Shown piece after piece: positions 32,840 through 42,911 of a stretch of 64,000 nucleotides of DNA. The first letter of the stretch is position 1, and the number at the start of each line of letters is the position of its first letter. Made by a program: the position numbers and the translations under genes. Source of the stretch: Prorocentrum cordatum (lineage: Eukaryota > Sar > Dinophyceae > Prorocentrales > Prorocentraceae); NCBI GenBank assembly GCA_963575745.1, contig CAUYUJ010002701.1, positions 1 to 64,000 of the forward strand, read 5' to 3'. The notes under the pieces were generated by a model, which was not told the DNA's origin, made no database searches, and saw nothing but the letters and a program-made list of their open reading frames with translations.

Positions 32840-33400
32840 ATGTTATCTCACCCGCGCGCCCCTCTCAACGATCTCATGATCGATCTCACTCAACAGGACA
32901 CCGCAGGACACCACGGGTCACCACGGAACATCAGAGAGGGGAAAGCGACGAGCGAGGGCAAGAGTTGACAGGGCTGGCGCAGGGGCCGGCGCGGGCGGGG
33001 GAGGGAAGTGCAGAGGTCATGAAATCCAGGGCGAAGTAAATGAAGGAGTACCTCTCCCTGCCCCATCTGTCCCTGCCCCTCCTCGAAGTAAAGCACTGTG
33101 GACTTGGTGATCCACCAACTGGCCCATAGCTCTGGCAGTCGGTCCCATATGCATACCTGCCTGCGCCAGGACGTCCACAAGGTCGAGCACTGAGTAAGGC
33201 GGGCCCGACGTTGGTGGAGTCCATCCGCCTGCCACCGGCGCGGGAAGCGATGGCAGATATCGGAGGTTCAAAGATGGGGCCCGAAAGATAAGATGAAAGA
33301 TAAGACGGGACCCGAATCATAGTTTGCATTGCTCGAGGCCCCTCACCCGTGGGGCCCCATCCCTCACGCCCCCATCTTTGAACCTGCAGGGGCGTTTCAC
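32840..33400. other. No gene firmly supported
   Basis: The minus strand has two overlapping open frames between 32890 and 33271 with moderately protein-like composition (LDLVDVLAQAGMHMGP), perhaps an upstream exon of the neighbouring gene. Not resolved. Confidence 0.3.
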
Positions 33401-33405
33401 TCAGA

Positions 33406-33585
33406 CAAGCAACATGAGCATACATGTTCGGAGGTCTGCGCGGCGGAGTTATTGGAGCTGCGCTGGCCCTCCCTCCCTGGCGCGCGAAGCGCGCCAGTGG
33501 AGGCGCTGGAGGCGCCGCCGAGGGGGTCCAGCGTCGACCCAACAAACCCGAGCGGACCTCCGAACGTCTATGTTTATGTTGCTTG
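33406..33585. mobile_element. GC-rich foldback element, copy 1
   Basis: The ends read CAAGCAACATGAGCATACAT on plus and CAAGCAACATAAACATAGAC on minus, then GTTCGGAGGTC on both. Internal palindromes CTGGCGCGC/GCGCGCCAG and GGCGCTGGAGGCGCC form nested stems. It is 180 bp and non-coding, and shares its GCGCTGG..CC core with copies 2 and 3. Confidence 0.8.
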
Positions 33586-33609
33586 ATTCATCTAGAGCAC
33601 GATGCTGCA

Positions 33610-33840
33610 CTATTCGCCTATCATCTTGCTGCATCCTGCCCTCCCCCCGAGCTGGCCTGGGCACACGGCCCCAGCCGACTGGACGGCGTTGCGGAGCGCC
33701 GCGGCCGTCTGGAAAAGCATGTAGCATCCATTGCTTGGGACCGTGTGGTGGTGAGCGAAACGGCCTAAAGCCCTGGCCAGCACACCGTCCATGCACTCCC
33801 GCTGGGGGGCTGTAAGCCCCCTCAGGAAGCCAAAATGGCT
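33610..33840 (-). CDS. Small open frame preceded by a spliced-leader-like core
   Basis: On the minus strand AGCCATTTTGGCT (33840-33828) equals the central 13 bases of the dinoflagellate spliced leader. About 30 nt downstream an ATG near 33792 opens a frame reading MDGVLARALGRFAHHHTVPS and ending in TGA at 33610-33612, about 60 codons. No family is recognised. It could be a retroposed trans-spliced message fragment. Confidence 0.3.
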   Translation of the reverse strand, partial: SHFGFLRGLTAPQRECMDGVLARALGRFAHHHTVPSNGCYMLFQTAAALRNAVQSAGAVCPGQLGGRAGCSKMIGE

Positions 33841-34551
33841 GAAGCATCGACGCGAAGGACCCAACTACATTCCAACAGTTCCCCGACCTTGAGGCGTTCG
33901 GATTCGCAGGGATCTCCCCGGGCCCCCTACTCACACGGGAATTTTCTGACATCGTACGCTAGACCCATAAAAAAAACACACACCCTTTATGGGATCACAG
34001 GCGTGCGACATCACATCCAGGACCTCGAGTCACCCCTACTAGCTCACGGGATTACGCCGACGAGTCACAGCTACTATAGATGTTTTTCTTTTTTTTGGGG
34101 GACATATGAAGTACACCACAACAAGTGTCCATGATACTCCTGTACATATGTAGCACGCGCGCTATGACTATTGATCATGTTGCACACGCGCACATTTTTT
34201 CCTACTACCCAGGGGCATGTGGGGGTGCAGCGCCCTTCGCCCCCCCACCGAAACCCTCCCGTGGGGAGCAAAACCCCTGTCCCCCCACCGCCCTCACTTT
34301 TCAGCCCGAAGGCTCCTTATTCGATTCCCACTCTTCCTCCTCCTTGTTCTCCTCTTCCTCCTTGGAGGACCGACGGAACAAAACAACTCTGGGCCCGTGC
34401 CCCCTCGTGGCCGTCCGCTCCTGGCGCGGGGCGCGGGCCGCGCTCGGCGGCGCACGGGAAGACGCGGGGGGGCAGAGGAACTGAGAGCGGAGAGCTCCGG
34501 GCTTCTTCCCCAGGGCTTCTGCTGTTCCCATCCTACTGAAGCGCAGGGGCC

Positions 34552-34688
34552 CTGGGACACACAAATAAATCCACACACATGTTTTCCCACATATTTGGGC
34601 TTTTGTCTTCCCCCCCACTTCCCATAGTTTCCCATATGTTCTGGGGAATCGACGATTCATTGTGTCTGTGTGTTTCTTTCCCTCCTGA
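34552..34688 (-). mobile_element. Introner-like element, copy 1
   Basis: On minus it runs from TCAGGAGGGAAAGAAACACA to TTTATTTGTGTGTCCCAG, giving an AG at each edge. It is about 137 bp and matches 36880-37031 throughout. The flanking repeat at 36110-36130 lacks it and acts as an approximate empty site, although 14 extra bases lie beside this copy. Confidence 0.6.
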
Positions 34689-34900
34689 TTAAGGACCACA
34701 TCCCAGAAATGACTTCGAGCACCAGGAAAAGTGTCAACAGAGTGTCAGAGCAGTGTCGAAGCAGTGTCGGGCGAGTGTCTCCCAGGGCCCGGCACGTGAA
34801 AACCCTTGAGTTTCGGTAATTTCTGGGGCGCTCGAAATTCTTTCTGGTGATCAAAGCTAACGTAGGCTGGAGCATCATAACCCAAGGAACCCAGTCGGAA
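34689..34900 (+). repeat. Dispersed repeat, copy 1
   Basis: GACCACATCCCAGAAATGAC through GGCTGGAGCATCATAACCC matches 36124-36316 at an estimated three quarters or more of positions, same orientation. No coding capacity is evident. Confidence 0.75.
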
Positions 34901-35271
34901 TACACCAACGGGGGGTTGCACAAAGACACACCAGTACCGTGTGTTCTCCTTGGAGGCATGCGTCTGGCCCGAGCACACAGTAGACCCATCTTGTAGCATC
35001 TCGTTTCCCGAGCGGTGTGGCCAGAAAACGCTCGCCACGACCCATATACTATGAGATTCCTCGGTGCGCGCGTCGCCCCCAGAAGTATGTTGGGGCGACG
35101 CCGCACAGGGGGGATGAGACCCTGAGGGGGGGCATGAATTCGATCCGCTGGTGCACCGCACTCTCGCAAACAGGTGCCCCCCCTGCAGGCCCCACCCATC
35201 GGCAGCAATCGGGAGCCGGCGGCAGCTGGGGGGCATCTGTCGTGGCCGGTTCGGTGCAAACGCCGATCGAA

Positions 35272-35505
35272 CTCACTCGAGCAGGGACCGACAGTCCCAG
35301 CATTCGTATAGTCCTACCACGAAATGTTCTTAGAACCCAGATATGTTCTAAGAACAAAAACAATGAGCCGATGTGCTAAAACAAAACAGCCTCCTCCAGA
35401 ACTGTTCTAAGAACACTTCGTGGAGACCACCAGAGGTTCTTAAAACACTGTTTGGTAGGGCTATAAGCGAGCCAGGACGCTTCGCCACTGCTCGACTCAC
35501 ACCCC
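35272..35505 (+). repeat. Dispersed repeat with GTTCTWAGAAC palindromes, copy 1
   Basis: Starts CGAGCAGGGACCGACAGTCC and ends TTCGCCACTGCT; matches 39061-39291 imperfectly. It contains exact GTTCTTAGAAC and GTTCTAAGAAC palindromes near 35327, 35347 and 35404, and a degenerate one near 35435. Confidence 0.7.
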
Positions 35506-35554
35506 TCCCGCCCCAGCCCCCCTTTGCGGGATCCCGATCCTTGCCCAGGGAGCA

Positions 35555-35700
35555 GGGAGGAGGGAGGAGGGGGGGGAGGGAGGAGGGAGGAGGAGGAGGA
35601 AGAGGAGGAGGAGGGTGAGGAGGAGGAGGAGGAAGTAGGGGGGACGAGGGAGAAGGAAGGAGGGTGGAGGGGGAGGAAGGAGGAGGGAGGAGGGAGCCCG
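35555..35700. repeat. Purine-rich GGA tract
   Basis: AGGAGG/GGGAGG repeats of 3-7 bp. Open frames are composition artefacts. Confidence 0.85.
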
Positions 35701-35829
35701 CAGGGGGGGCGGTGCGCGCTCCGCCGCGATGCGCGCACGCGGCCCTTCCCCCCTCCCCAGCCCGCGAAGGCCGCCCGCGCGGCACGGGCATCCGCGCAGA
35801 GGCGCGCCCTCGAAGACAGCGTGGAGCGA

Positions 35830-36090
35830 CGCACGTGTACGCTGGGTTTTGCTGTGCACGTGCGTGGCTCCACGTCCCTGTAGGGCAGTGTTTCATACAT
35901 GTTTTGTTTTGACATTGGATTTTAATGCATGACTAGTGCATGAAACAATCTATGCATGAGCTCATCGCTGTTTTTAATACTCAATCCCTGCATTTTTAAT
36001 GCATGATCCGCACGCGGAGCATGTATTAAAAACGGCACTGTACGCTGGGTTCTACTGTACACGTGCGTGGCTCCACGTCCCTACTGGAGT
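35830..36090 (+). repeat. About 50-bp direct repeat flanking nested hairpins
   Basis: TGTACGCTGGGTTTTGCTGT.. near 35837 recurs as TGTACGCTGGGTTCTACTGT.. near 36040, both continuing CACGTGCGTGGCTCCACGTCC. Between them lie inverted arms GTTTTTAATAC (35971-35981) and GTATTAAAAAC (36021-36031), and CATGATCCGC/GCGGAGCATG. Confidence 0.7.
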
Positions 36091-36109
36091 GGCCCCTACC
36101 GTTTTGTCG

Positions 36110-36325
36110 GTCCCATCCTACTCGAGGACCCCGTCCCAGAAATGATCTCGAGCACCCGGAGACGTGTCAACAGAGAGCCGATAGGGTGTCGAAACAGTCT
36201 CGAACGAGTTTCCCCCGGGACCGAACACTTAAAAACCCTGAAGTTTCGGTACTTTTTTGGGCGCTCGAAATTATTCCTGGTGATCAAGGTTAAAGTAGGC
36301 TGGAGCATCATAACCCTACCGAGCA
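36110..36325 (+). repeat. Dispersed repeat, copy 2
   Basis: Homologous to 34525-34900 but without the introner-like element: CCCATCCTACT runs directly into GAGGACCCCGTCCCAGAAAT. Confidence 0.75.
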
Positions 36326-36525
36326 GGGGCCGTTCCGCCAGAAACCATCCACAAGAAACCCCGCCCTGAGACCCAAGGGCGGCGTCCCTGGATTCCCGGC
36401 AGAGCCCTCGAAGCCCAGGAAACCCAGGGCACCCTGGAGGCGAGCAAAGGTGCCTCTTGGCATGGATCCCCACTGTATGTGCTTCGGTCGCTCCTGGCTA
36501 AAACAGGGCTAGGATCGGGATAAAT

Positions 36526-36578
36526 CGCTCCAGAGCGTTCCGGAGCGCTCTCAGAGCGTTCCGGAACGCTCTGGAGCG
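36526..36578. repeat. 53-bp palindrome
   Basis: Perfect 19-bp arms (36526-36544 and 36560-36578; CGCTCCAGAGCGTTCCGGA) enclose a loop that is itself a CGCTCT-c-AGAGCG inverted repeat. Confidence 0.85.
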
Positions 36579-36615
36579 GCCGCGGAGCCCAATACATCCT
36601 CCAAACCCGCCGATT

Positions 36616-36879
36616 CTCAGAGATCTCGAGTTATCCCGATCCGATTTTGTCCCGATCTTCGCGTCGTTTGACTGGCCTCCCTCCGGGACCGAGCGGGAGC
36701 CGTGCGGGCCTCCCGCGGCCCCGGCCGGCCGGGCCCCGCGGCGGCAAGCTCCGGACGGGCAGGGGCTCCCGGCCCGCCCCTCTCCCGCCGAGGCGCCCGC
36801 CACCGCCTGGGCGGCCCGGCCCTGAACGAGCTCCGCCAGCAGGGCTGCGCGGAGGCGGTCGGGCGTCTTTGAAGGGGAA
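36616..36879 (-). CDS. Possible exon after the second introner-like element
   Basis: Directly after the CAG that ends the element on minus, a frame reads TPDRLRAALLAELVQGRAAQ and continues Ala/Gly-rich. On the other side (37032-37070) the minus strand reads VKQLAWTFKVEDS up to the element. This is what an intron between two exons would look like, but the frames and ends are not proven. Confidence 0.3.
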
Positions 36880-37031
36880 CTGGGACACACAAATAAATAC
36901 ACGCAAATAAACATATCCCCCATATTTTACCATGTTTTCAGGGTTTCTGTCTTCCCCCTCACTTCCCATATCTTCCCATCTTTTCTGGGAATCGCCGATT
37001 AATTGTGTCTGTGTGTTTCTTTCCCTCCTGA
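36880..37031 (-). mobile_element. Introner-like element, copy 2
   Basis: It starts on minus with TCAGGAGGGAAAGAAACACA and ends TTTATTTGTGTGTCCCAG, about 152 bp. It matches copy 1 with scattered differences and small indels. GGGA/CACACA-rich ends are partly inverted with respect to each other. Confidence 0.6.
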
Positions 37032-37568
37032 GTCTTCGACCTTGAACGTCCACGCCAGCTGCTTCACCTCGGGTGGGCCTGGCGTACGGCCGGGCCACGA
37101 GCAGAAGGACCTCCGTCGAGAGCACGAGACCCTCCGCAGGCCAAAGCAGGAGGCGCGAGCACACGCGCGGCAAGCACGAACAGCACCAGGGTGCCCTCCA
37201 CGAGCCGACCTCGCCCTCATACTTCGGTCTCCGAGCGTACGCGTGCGAGGCTCGCGTCGTTCTTCCCGGACCTCCCCGGAGTCTTCTCGTCGCTACTGAC
37301 TACCTACCAGACCACCCCAACCCAACCCGAAGACCCGAATTTCGGGTTGGGGGGGGTAAGGGTTCCACATGTGTTTTTTCGATGTTCCCCGACCCCCCCC
37401 CACTGGAAATCGAGGGTAAATCTGAGCCTTCGGGTTAGGTTGGGGTGGTTTGGTGAGTGGTGAGCTACTGCCAGATGCGCCTCGAAAGACGGGTGAGATG
37501 GACCCCGGGAGGGTCCAGGGGCCGACGGTGAGAGGAACGGCTATCATCTAGAAGGCTAGAAGAAAAAG

Positions 37569-37735
37569 CATAAGCAGAAACGTTCGACACTCCGCGCGGA
37601 CGCCTCGGATCCGCGCTGGACCCCCCTTTCCTGGCGCGCGGAGCGCGCCAGGGGAGGCGCCGGAGGCGCCGCCAGGGGGGTCCCAGCGCAGATCCAAGAA
37701 ATGCGAGCGGAGCGCCAACAAGTTTGGGCTTATGG
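37569..37735. mobile_element. GC-rich foldback element, copy 2
   Basis: CATAAGCAGAAACGTTCGAC on the left pairs with CATAAGCCCAAACTTGTTGG read on minus from the right, then GCTCCG/ACTCCG, GGATC and GCGCTGG. Internal arms CTGGCGCGC/GCGCGCCAG are exact. Confidence 0.75.
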
Positions 37736-37784
37736 CGCTTTTTCTTCTTCGAACAATCGTTTTGCGATTATGTGAGCTTGTCTT

Positions 37785-38040
37785 CTTTTGTGGCAAGCTG
37801 CTTTGTGATTATGGCGTTTTCCTCCTTCGAACCATGGTCGTGCCACCATCAGGCACGCATGGTGAGGACCAACGAACCCTTTCTGGCCAGGGCGGGCCTG
37901 GGCCGCAAAGAGGGCCACACGTCTATGCTTATGGCGTGTTTTTCTCTTCTTCGAGCAGGTCGTTCTGGTGAGGAGCAGCGGGTGCGTTCTGGTCAAGGCG
38001 GGCTTGGGCCGCAAACAGGGCCAACAAATTATGTTTTCGG
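37785..38040 (+). repeat. About 115-bp repeat, two units
   Basis: Units share TTATGGCGTTTTCCTCCTTCG, a TGGTGAGGA core, GGGCTTGGGCCGCAAACAGG and GTCTATG. Two more units lie at 38692-38915. Confidence 0.7.
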
Positions 38041-38126
38041 GCGCAGCCCGATTCTGTTTCTCGCAAGGTACACTGAACTGATCTGAACTGAACTGACTGG
38101 TCGCACCCGCTACGCGACGATCGTAT

Positions 38127-38405
38127 TCTCGGCCGCCGAGGGCGCAATCTATGGCGCAACCGATAGGAGACGGTTTTGGTATCGGCCGCCGAGGGCGCAC
38201 CCTATGGCGCAACCGATAGGAGACGGTTTTGGTATCGGCCGCCGAGGGCGCAACCTATGGCGCAACCGATAGGAGACGGTTTTGTTCTCGGCCGCCGAGG
38301 GCGCACCCTATGGCGCCATCGATGGGAGACGGTTTTATTCTCAGCCGCCGAGGGGGCAGCCTATGGCGCAATTGATCAGCGCGGGCTTGATTCTCAGCCG
38401 CCGAG
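38127..38405 (+). repeat. 54-bp tandem repeat, five to six units
   Basis: Units start near 38130, 38184, 38238, 38292 and 38346, sharing TCGGCCGCCGAGGGCGCA, CTATGGCGCAACCGATAGG and AGACGGTTTT. CGGCCGCCG adds a palindromic core. 54 is a multiple of three, so frames stay open. Confidence 0.85.
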
Positions 38406-38424
38406 CAGCTCTCTTGAACCGCAA

Positions 38425-38691
38425 GCGGGCCAGCAAGGGCGTCGAGGACCGAGGTGCCAGGAGAAGAAGGATGAACAGGAGGAAGAGGAGAAACAAGGAC
38501 GAGGTCCTAGACGAGGACGACGAGGAGCTGCGGCGGGAGGAAGATGAGGAAGACGAGGAGGATGAGGACGAGGAGGAGGAGGACGACGACGATCAGGATG
38601 GGGAGGAGGACGGGGAGGAAGTGTGGGCATTCGAATGGGTGCGGGGCTACGCGCGATTTATGCTCGCCGTTTGGGCTGGCGGTGGGGTCCA
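38425..38691 (+). CDS. Possible exon: basic then acidic stretch
   Basis: After AACCGCAAG a plus frame reads KRASKGVEDRGARRRRMNRR, then a long Asp/Glu block, then VWAFEWVRGYARFMLAVWAG, up to GTCCAA|GCGGCAAG, a possible GC donor. The segment sits between the 54-bp and about 115-bp repeats, which would then be intronic. The acidic block is partly GAG/GAC triplet sequence, so support is limited. Confidence 0.3.
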
Positions 38692-38915
38692 AGCGGCAAG
38701 CTGCTTTGTGATTATGGCGTTTTTCTCCTTCGAACCATCGTCGGGTGAGGAACAACGGGTCCTCTGTAGCCACGGCGGGCTTGGGCCGCAAACAGGGCCA
38801 AAAGTCTATGTTTGTGTTTTTTTCTTCTGCGAGCAGTCGTCGTGCCACCACCAGGGACGCATGGTGGGGAACAGCGGGTCAGGAGTCCTTTCTGGCCACG
38901 GCCAGAAGAGCACAG
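38692..38915 (+). repeat. About 115-bp repeat, two further units
   Basis: Begins GCGGCAAGCTGCTTTGTGAT like the 37790 unit and repeats from about 38805. Confidence 0.7.
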
Positions 38916-39054
38916 AATCGAAGCGATAGGTCGGATCACCGATCCAAATGAATCGGATCGACGGAAATCAGCAGCCGAATCCGGAGAAGCCGAACCGGCA
39001 GGGTGGCCCCCTGATCATGCCCGTGGTCTCCGCGTCCCTGCAAACGCGAGCAAG

Positions 39055-39295
39055 ATGATTTGAGCAGGGACCGACCGTCCCGGCATTCCTGTAGGCCTAC
39101 CGCGAAGCGTTCTCAGGACCCCCAAAATATGCTCATCACAACAACGACACTGTTCTTAGAGCATAATCACAGTGTGCTAAAGCAAGACAATATCGGCCAA
39201 ACATGGTCTAAGCACATCGTAGAAACCACAACAGGTTCTTAGAACATTGTTTGGTGGGCCGATGGGCACGCCAGAAACTTCGCCACTGCTTGAAT
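39055..39295 (+). repeat. Dispersed repeat with GTTCTTAGAAC motif, copy 2
   Basis: Begins GAGCAGGGACCGACCGTCCC and ends TTCGCCACTGCT, paralleling 35272-35505. Only the palindrome near 39235 is intact. Confidence 0.65.
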
Positions 39296-39659
39296 GATGC
39301 GTTGAGTAGGGCTGGGGGGTCAGGTCTGCAGAGCACCCAAAACGGAGGTCAAGGCGCGCAACCAACCTGTTCGGTCAAACCGAGATTGATGCACTGCACC
39401 GGCGTGGAACCAAACTTTTGGACATAAACGAATGGTAGCATTTTGCACGTCCTCGTCGGCTGAACCGGCGAGGCGTTTGACCACCTTACCTTGACGTCCC
39501 TTTTTTGGTGGTCCTTCAAAGGAAGGCGTTTTCTAACCCTCGGCCCTACTCAAAGTATGCCCCACGGGCACGCCGGTGTGCGAGGAGGAATTCAAGGGGG
39601 CCTGACTGGGCCTCACTGGCGCGCCCGCCAAAGGGGCACGGGGCCCGGGGAAACCGCGG

Positions 39660-40140
39660 AGAAAGGAGAAGAGGTGGAGGGGGAGTAGGAGGAGGAGGAG
39701 GAAAAGGATAAGGAGGAGGAGGAGGAGGAGGAAAAGGAGGAGGAGGAGGAGGAGGAGGGAGAGGTTGGGCCGTGGGGGGGGAGGAAGAGAAGGAGGGTGG
39801 AGAAGGTGAGGAAAGAGGAGGAGTGAGTGTGGAGGAAAGATAGAGGAGGGAGGATGGAGTAGCAGAAGGAGGAGGAGGCAGAGGAGGAGGGAGAGGAGGG
39901 GGAGGAGAAGGAGGGGGAGGAGGCGGAGGAGGAGGAGGAGGAGGTGGGAGGGGGGGGCCGAGGGGGAGGGGGAAGAGGAGGAGGGAGAAGGTAAGGAAAG
40001 ACGAGGAGTGAGGGTGGAGGAAAGAGAGAGGGAGGATGGAGTAGCAGGAGGATGAGGCGGAAGACAATGAGGAGGAGGAGGAGGAGGAGGAGGAGGAGGA
40101 GGAGGAGGAGGTAGGAGAAGGGACGAGGAAAGGGGGAGGG
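39660..40140. repeat. Purine-rich GGA/GGGA tract
   Basis: About 480 bp of AGG/GGA repeats with higher-order duplication (GTGGAGGAAAGA..GGGAGGATGGAGTAGCAG near 39829 and 40013). Frames on either strand are artefacts. Confidence 0.9.
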
Positions 40141-40168
40141 GGGAGAAGGATGTGGGGCATGAGGCAGG

Positions 40169-40822
40169 ATGACGAAAATACCAAAGCAAAAGAGACGCAA
40201 GGCTCCTCTGGCCACCAGCGACCCTTCCCCTTCCGACTTCTCCTCCTCTCCATCTCATATGTCATCCGACGAAGAATGCTCACTCATCCTCCTCAAGCCC
40301 CTCCCGCTCCACCATCCTCTTCGTCCCCTTCATCCCCGCCCCTCATCATTCTCCTTGCCATCTCGATACCCATCCGTATTCTTGCGCATCCTCCTTACCA
40401 ACGTCTTTATCCACATCCTTCACGTTGTCCCCCGAATCGTTCAAACTCCTCGTTCTCCTCTTCGACTCCTTAAGGTTCCACCTTATCGTTACACTGTTCC
40501 TGGTATTACTCGTCCGTCGTCCTTCGAGTCCCCCCTCCCGGGAAGGTCCTTCGAGTCCCCCCTCCCGGGAAGGAGGGGCATAACGAGTGAGGAAGGAACG
40601 AGGTGGAAATGGAGGAAGGAGACGGAAAAGGAGGATGACAAGGGAAGAACGATCAGTCAAGCAGATATCAAGGGAGGGTTGCTAGATGAGCGAAAGATCA
40701 TAGTCCTCTCTCCATCAGTCCCACCCCCCTCCGTCACACTTACTCAATATGAACACTCTTCGCCTCTCTTCCCTGACCCTGTCCAGGACGTGATCCACTC
40801 TCTTCGAGTACGTTTTGTGTAG
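40169..40822 (+). CDS. Unrecognised open frame of 217 codons
   Basis: An ATG at 40169 opens MTKIPKQKRRKAPLATSDPS, a basic Ser/Pro-rich start, and the frame runs to 40822. It contains an exact tandem duplication of about 27 nt (TCCTTCGAGTCCCCCCTCCC..) near 40520-40573, giving a 9-residue repeat. No family recognised; composition is low-complexity and it may be non-coding. Confidence 0.2.
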   Translation: MTKIPKQKRRKAPLATSDPSPSDFSSSPSHMSSDEECSLILLKPLPLHHPLRPLHPRPSSFSLPSRYPSVFLRILLTNVFIHILHVVPRIVQTPRSPLRLLKVPPYRYTVPGITRPSSFESPLPGRSFESPLPGRRGITSEEGTRWKWRKETEKEDDKGRTISQADIKGGLLDERKIIVLSPSVPPPSVTLTQYEHSSPLFPDPVQDVIHSLRVRFV

Positions 40823-40904
40823 AAATGTTTGGGCGAAAATGATTGCCTGTATGGCTGTTTGCGACCTGAGTGTTTCCGGTGTTTCCAAACAGCGCTCCCG
40901 CTCC

Positions 40905-40993
40905 AACGGAGGAGGGAGGAGGGAGGAGGAGGAGGAGGAGGAGGAGGAGGAGGAGGAGGAGGAGGAGGAGGGGAGGAGGAGGAGGAGGAGGAT
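40905..40993. repeat. (GGA)n tract
   Basis: Pure GAG triplets between two near-copies of AGCGCTCCCGCT (40891 and 41001). Confidence 0.9.
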
Positions 40994-41507
40994 TCCAAAT
41001 AGCGCTCCCGCTGCAACTTGTGCTTCAGTTCCGGATCGACGCGTTGCTCCCGTCGTTCGTCTGGCGCTCTCGCCCAAGCGCATGCCTCTCTTCTGGATCC
41101 GCGTCCTCTTTTGCGCACCGTCGCCCGCCCCCTCGCTTCCCCTTTTCCGCCCTCCCCTTCGGTCCACTCCGATGTAGACTGCTGCTGCTGCTCGTCCTCG
41201 TCCTCGTCCTTCCTGATCCTCCTACTTTCCCTCACGCTCATCCTCCTGCTCCACCGCCACCTCCGCCTCCGCCGCCTCGTATGTGCGCAACTCCCTCTAT
41301 CAGATTGGGCAACATACGATGGGGTCTTCTTTCAAAGTCCAGGTCGGCTATGGCACGCATTCGCGGATATTGAACCACACAACGCAGAAAAGATGGGATG
41401 GAGTGATAGGATGTTTAAACGGAAAGAGCGCACCTAGCTTGCATCCTCTCTCCTCCCTCCTCTTACCCCTCCCTCAATCGAGGGAGGAGCAGAAGGAGGA
41501 GGGTGTG

Positions 41508-41607
41508 NNNNNNNNNNNNNNNNNNNNNNNNNNNNNNNNNNNNNNNNNNNNNNNNNNNNNNNNNNNNNNNNNNNNNNNNNNNNNNNNNNNNNNNNNNNNN
41601 NNNNNNN
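41508..41607. other. Assembly gap of 100 N
   Basis: Exactly 100 unknown bases, the usual placeholder for a gap of unestimated size. It may hide upstream exons of the SLC44-like gene. Confidence 1.
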
Positions 41608-41701
41608 CTCCAACTCCCACCCCCTCCCCTCACCTCGCCCCCTCCCCTGCTCTCCGTGCTGTTGGGCGGCGGAGGGAGGATGGGGGAGAGGGGTAGGACA
41701 G

Positions 41702-42850
41702 AGCTGCGGGTCGCGGCGAGTGCCTCTGAGGTCGGGGCGACGCTCGCCTTCACGCGTTCCTCTGGGGCGGTCTCCGTCGCATCCCTCATCATGGCCCTGG
41801 TGGAAATGGCAAGCACGGAGGGCGCAAACATTCTGCGACTACCAGCGAATCCTTCCCCTGCGGATGCAATCGAAGCTGGTCGCAGACGTCCTCCAAATTC
41901 TAGCCCCCAGCGATTTGTTTCAGAAATGTGGCCTGCAGGGGTAGGGATCACATGTGCTTGCCTAGACATGTCCATGCCCGTTCTCCTCGTCCACTTGCCC
42001 CTCCTGCCCTTTTCGTGAGAGGGAGGTTCAGAAGGTAATGTGGGGGGTAATGGTCATGTATTCGCCCTCCACAAGGCGAAGCGGAATCAGCGGAAGACGT
42101 TCAAGTGCAACCCCATCCGGTGCTTGATCGCAATGATCTGGTGCTGGGTTCAGTCGATTGTCGAGGCGCTGTCGCGCTTCAGCCTGGTGGCCCACATGTT
42201 CCACGGCGGTAGCCTCACGGAGGCGGCCTACAAGACCACGGACATACTGAAGCGGCGCCTGAGCCAGGCGTGACCAGAATGTGATACCCAGATCTCTGAT
42301 GATCTCGACGACTTAGTTTTCCTAATCAGATTTTATCGCTGATTTCAGCCACATACATGTGGGGCCCGTTATCGGGCCCCGTGGCCAGAAACAACGCTCC
42401 GCAGCGAGAAACTTTCCCTGGGGAAGGGGTCGGGGCCTCTGGAAGTGCCGCTTATGCCAGGCCTCGGAGATGAAGCAACGACCTGTAAATATATTTGTTT
42501 TGGCGCTCCGCGCGGGTTTCTCGGATCGGCGCTGGGGCCTTCCTGGCGGCGCCTCCAGCGCCGCCCCTGGCGCGCTCCGAGCGCCATGGAGGGGGGTCCA
42601 GCGCCGATCCAAGAAATCCAGACGGAGCTTCGAAAGTTTATATTTGTTGTTTGTTACATGTGTTCGTTCTAAGGCCGTCATCGCCGACAGCATCGTCCAC
42701 AAGGAGATGACGCAGATCTCGATGCTCCTCGGCACCGCGATGGGATTTGCGGTTTGGGCCTACCTGGACAAGGAGGAAAACCTTGGGGTCTTTGCCGCGA
42801 TCGGGCACGGGGCGCACGACATAGGTTCGGCATCACCCACCATGCTTGTG

Positions 42851-42911
<61 letters not shown>

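Noticed and set aside
41503-42018. Open frames running through the N gap
   Set aside because: Unknown bases hide stops; only the segment that fits the SLC44 pattern after the gap was kept.
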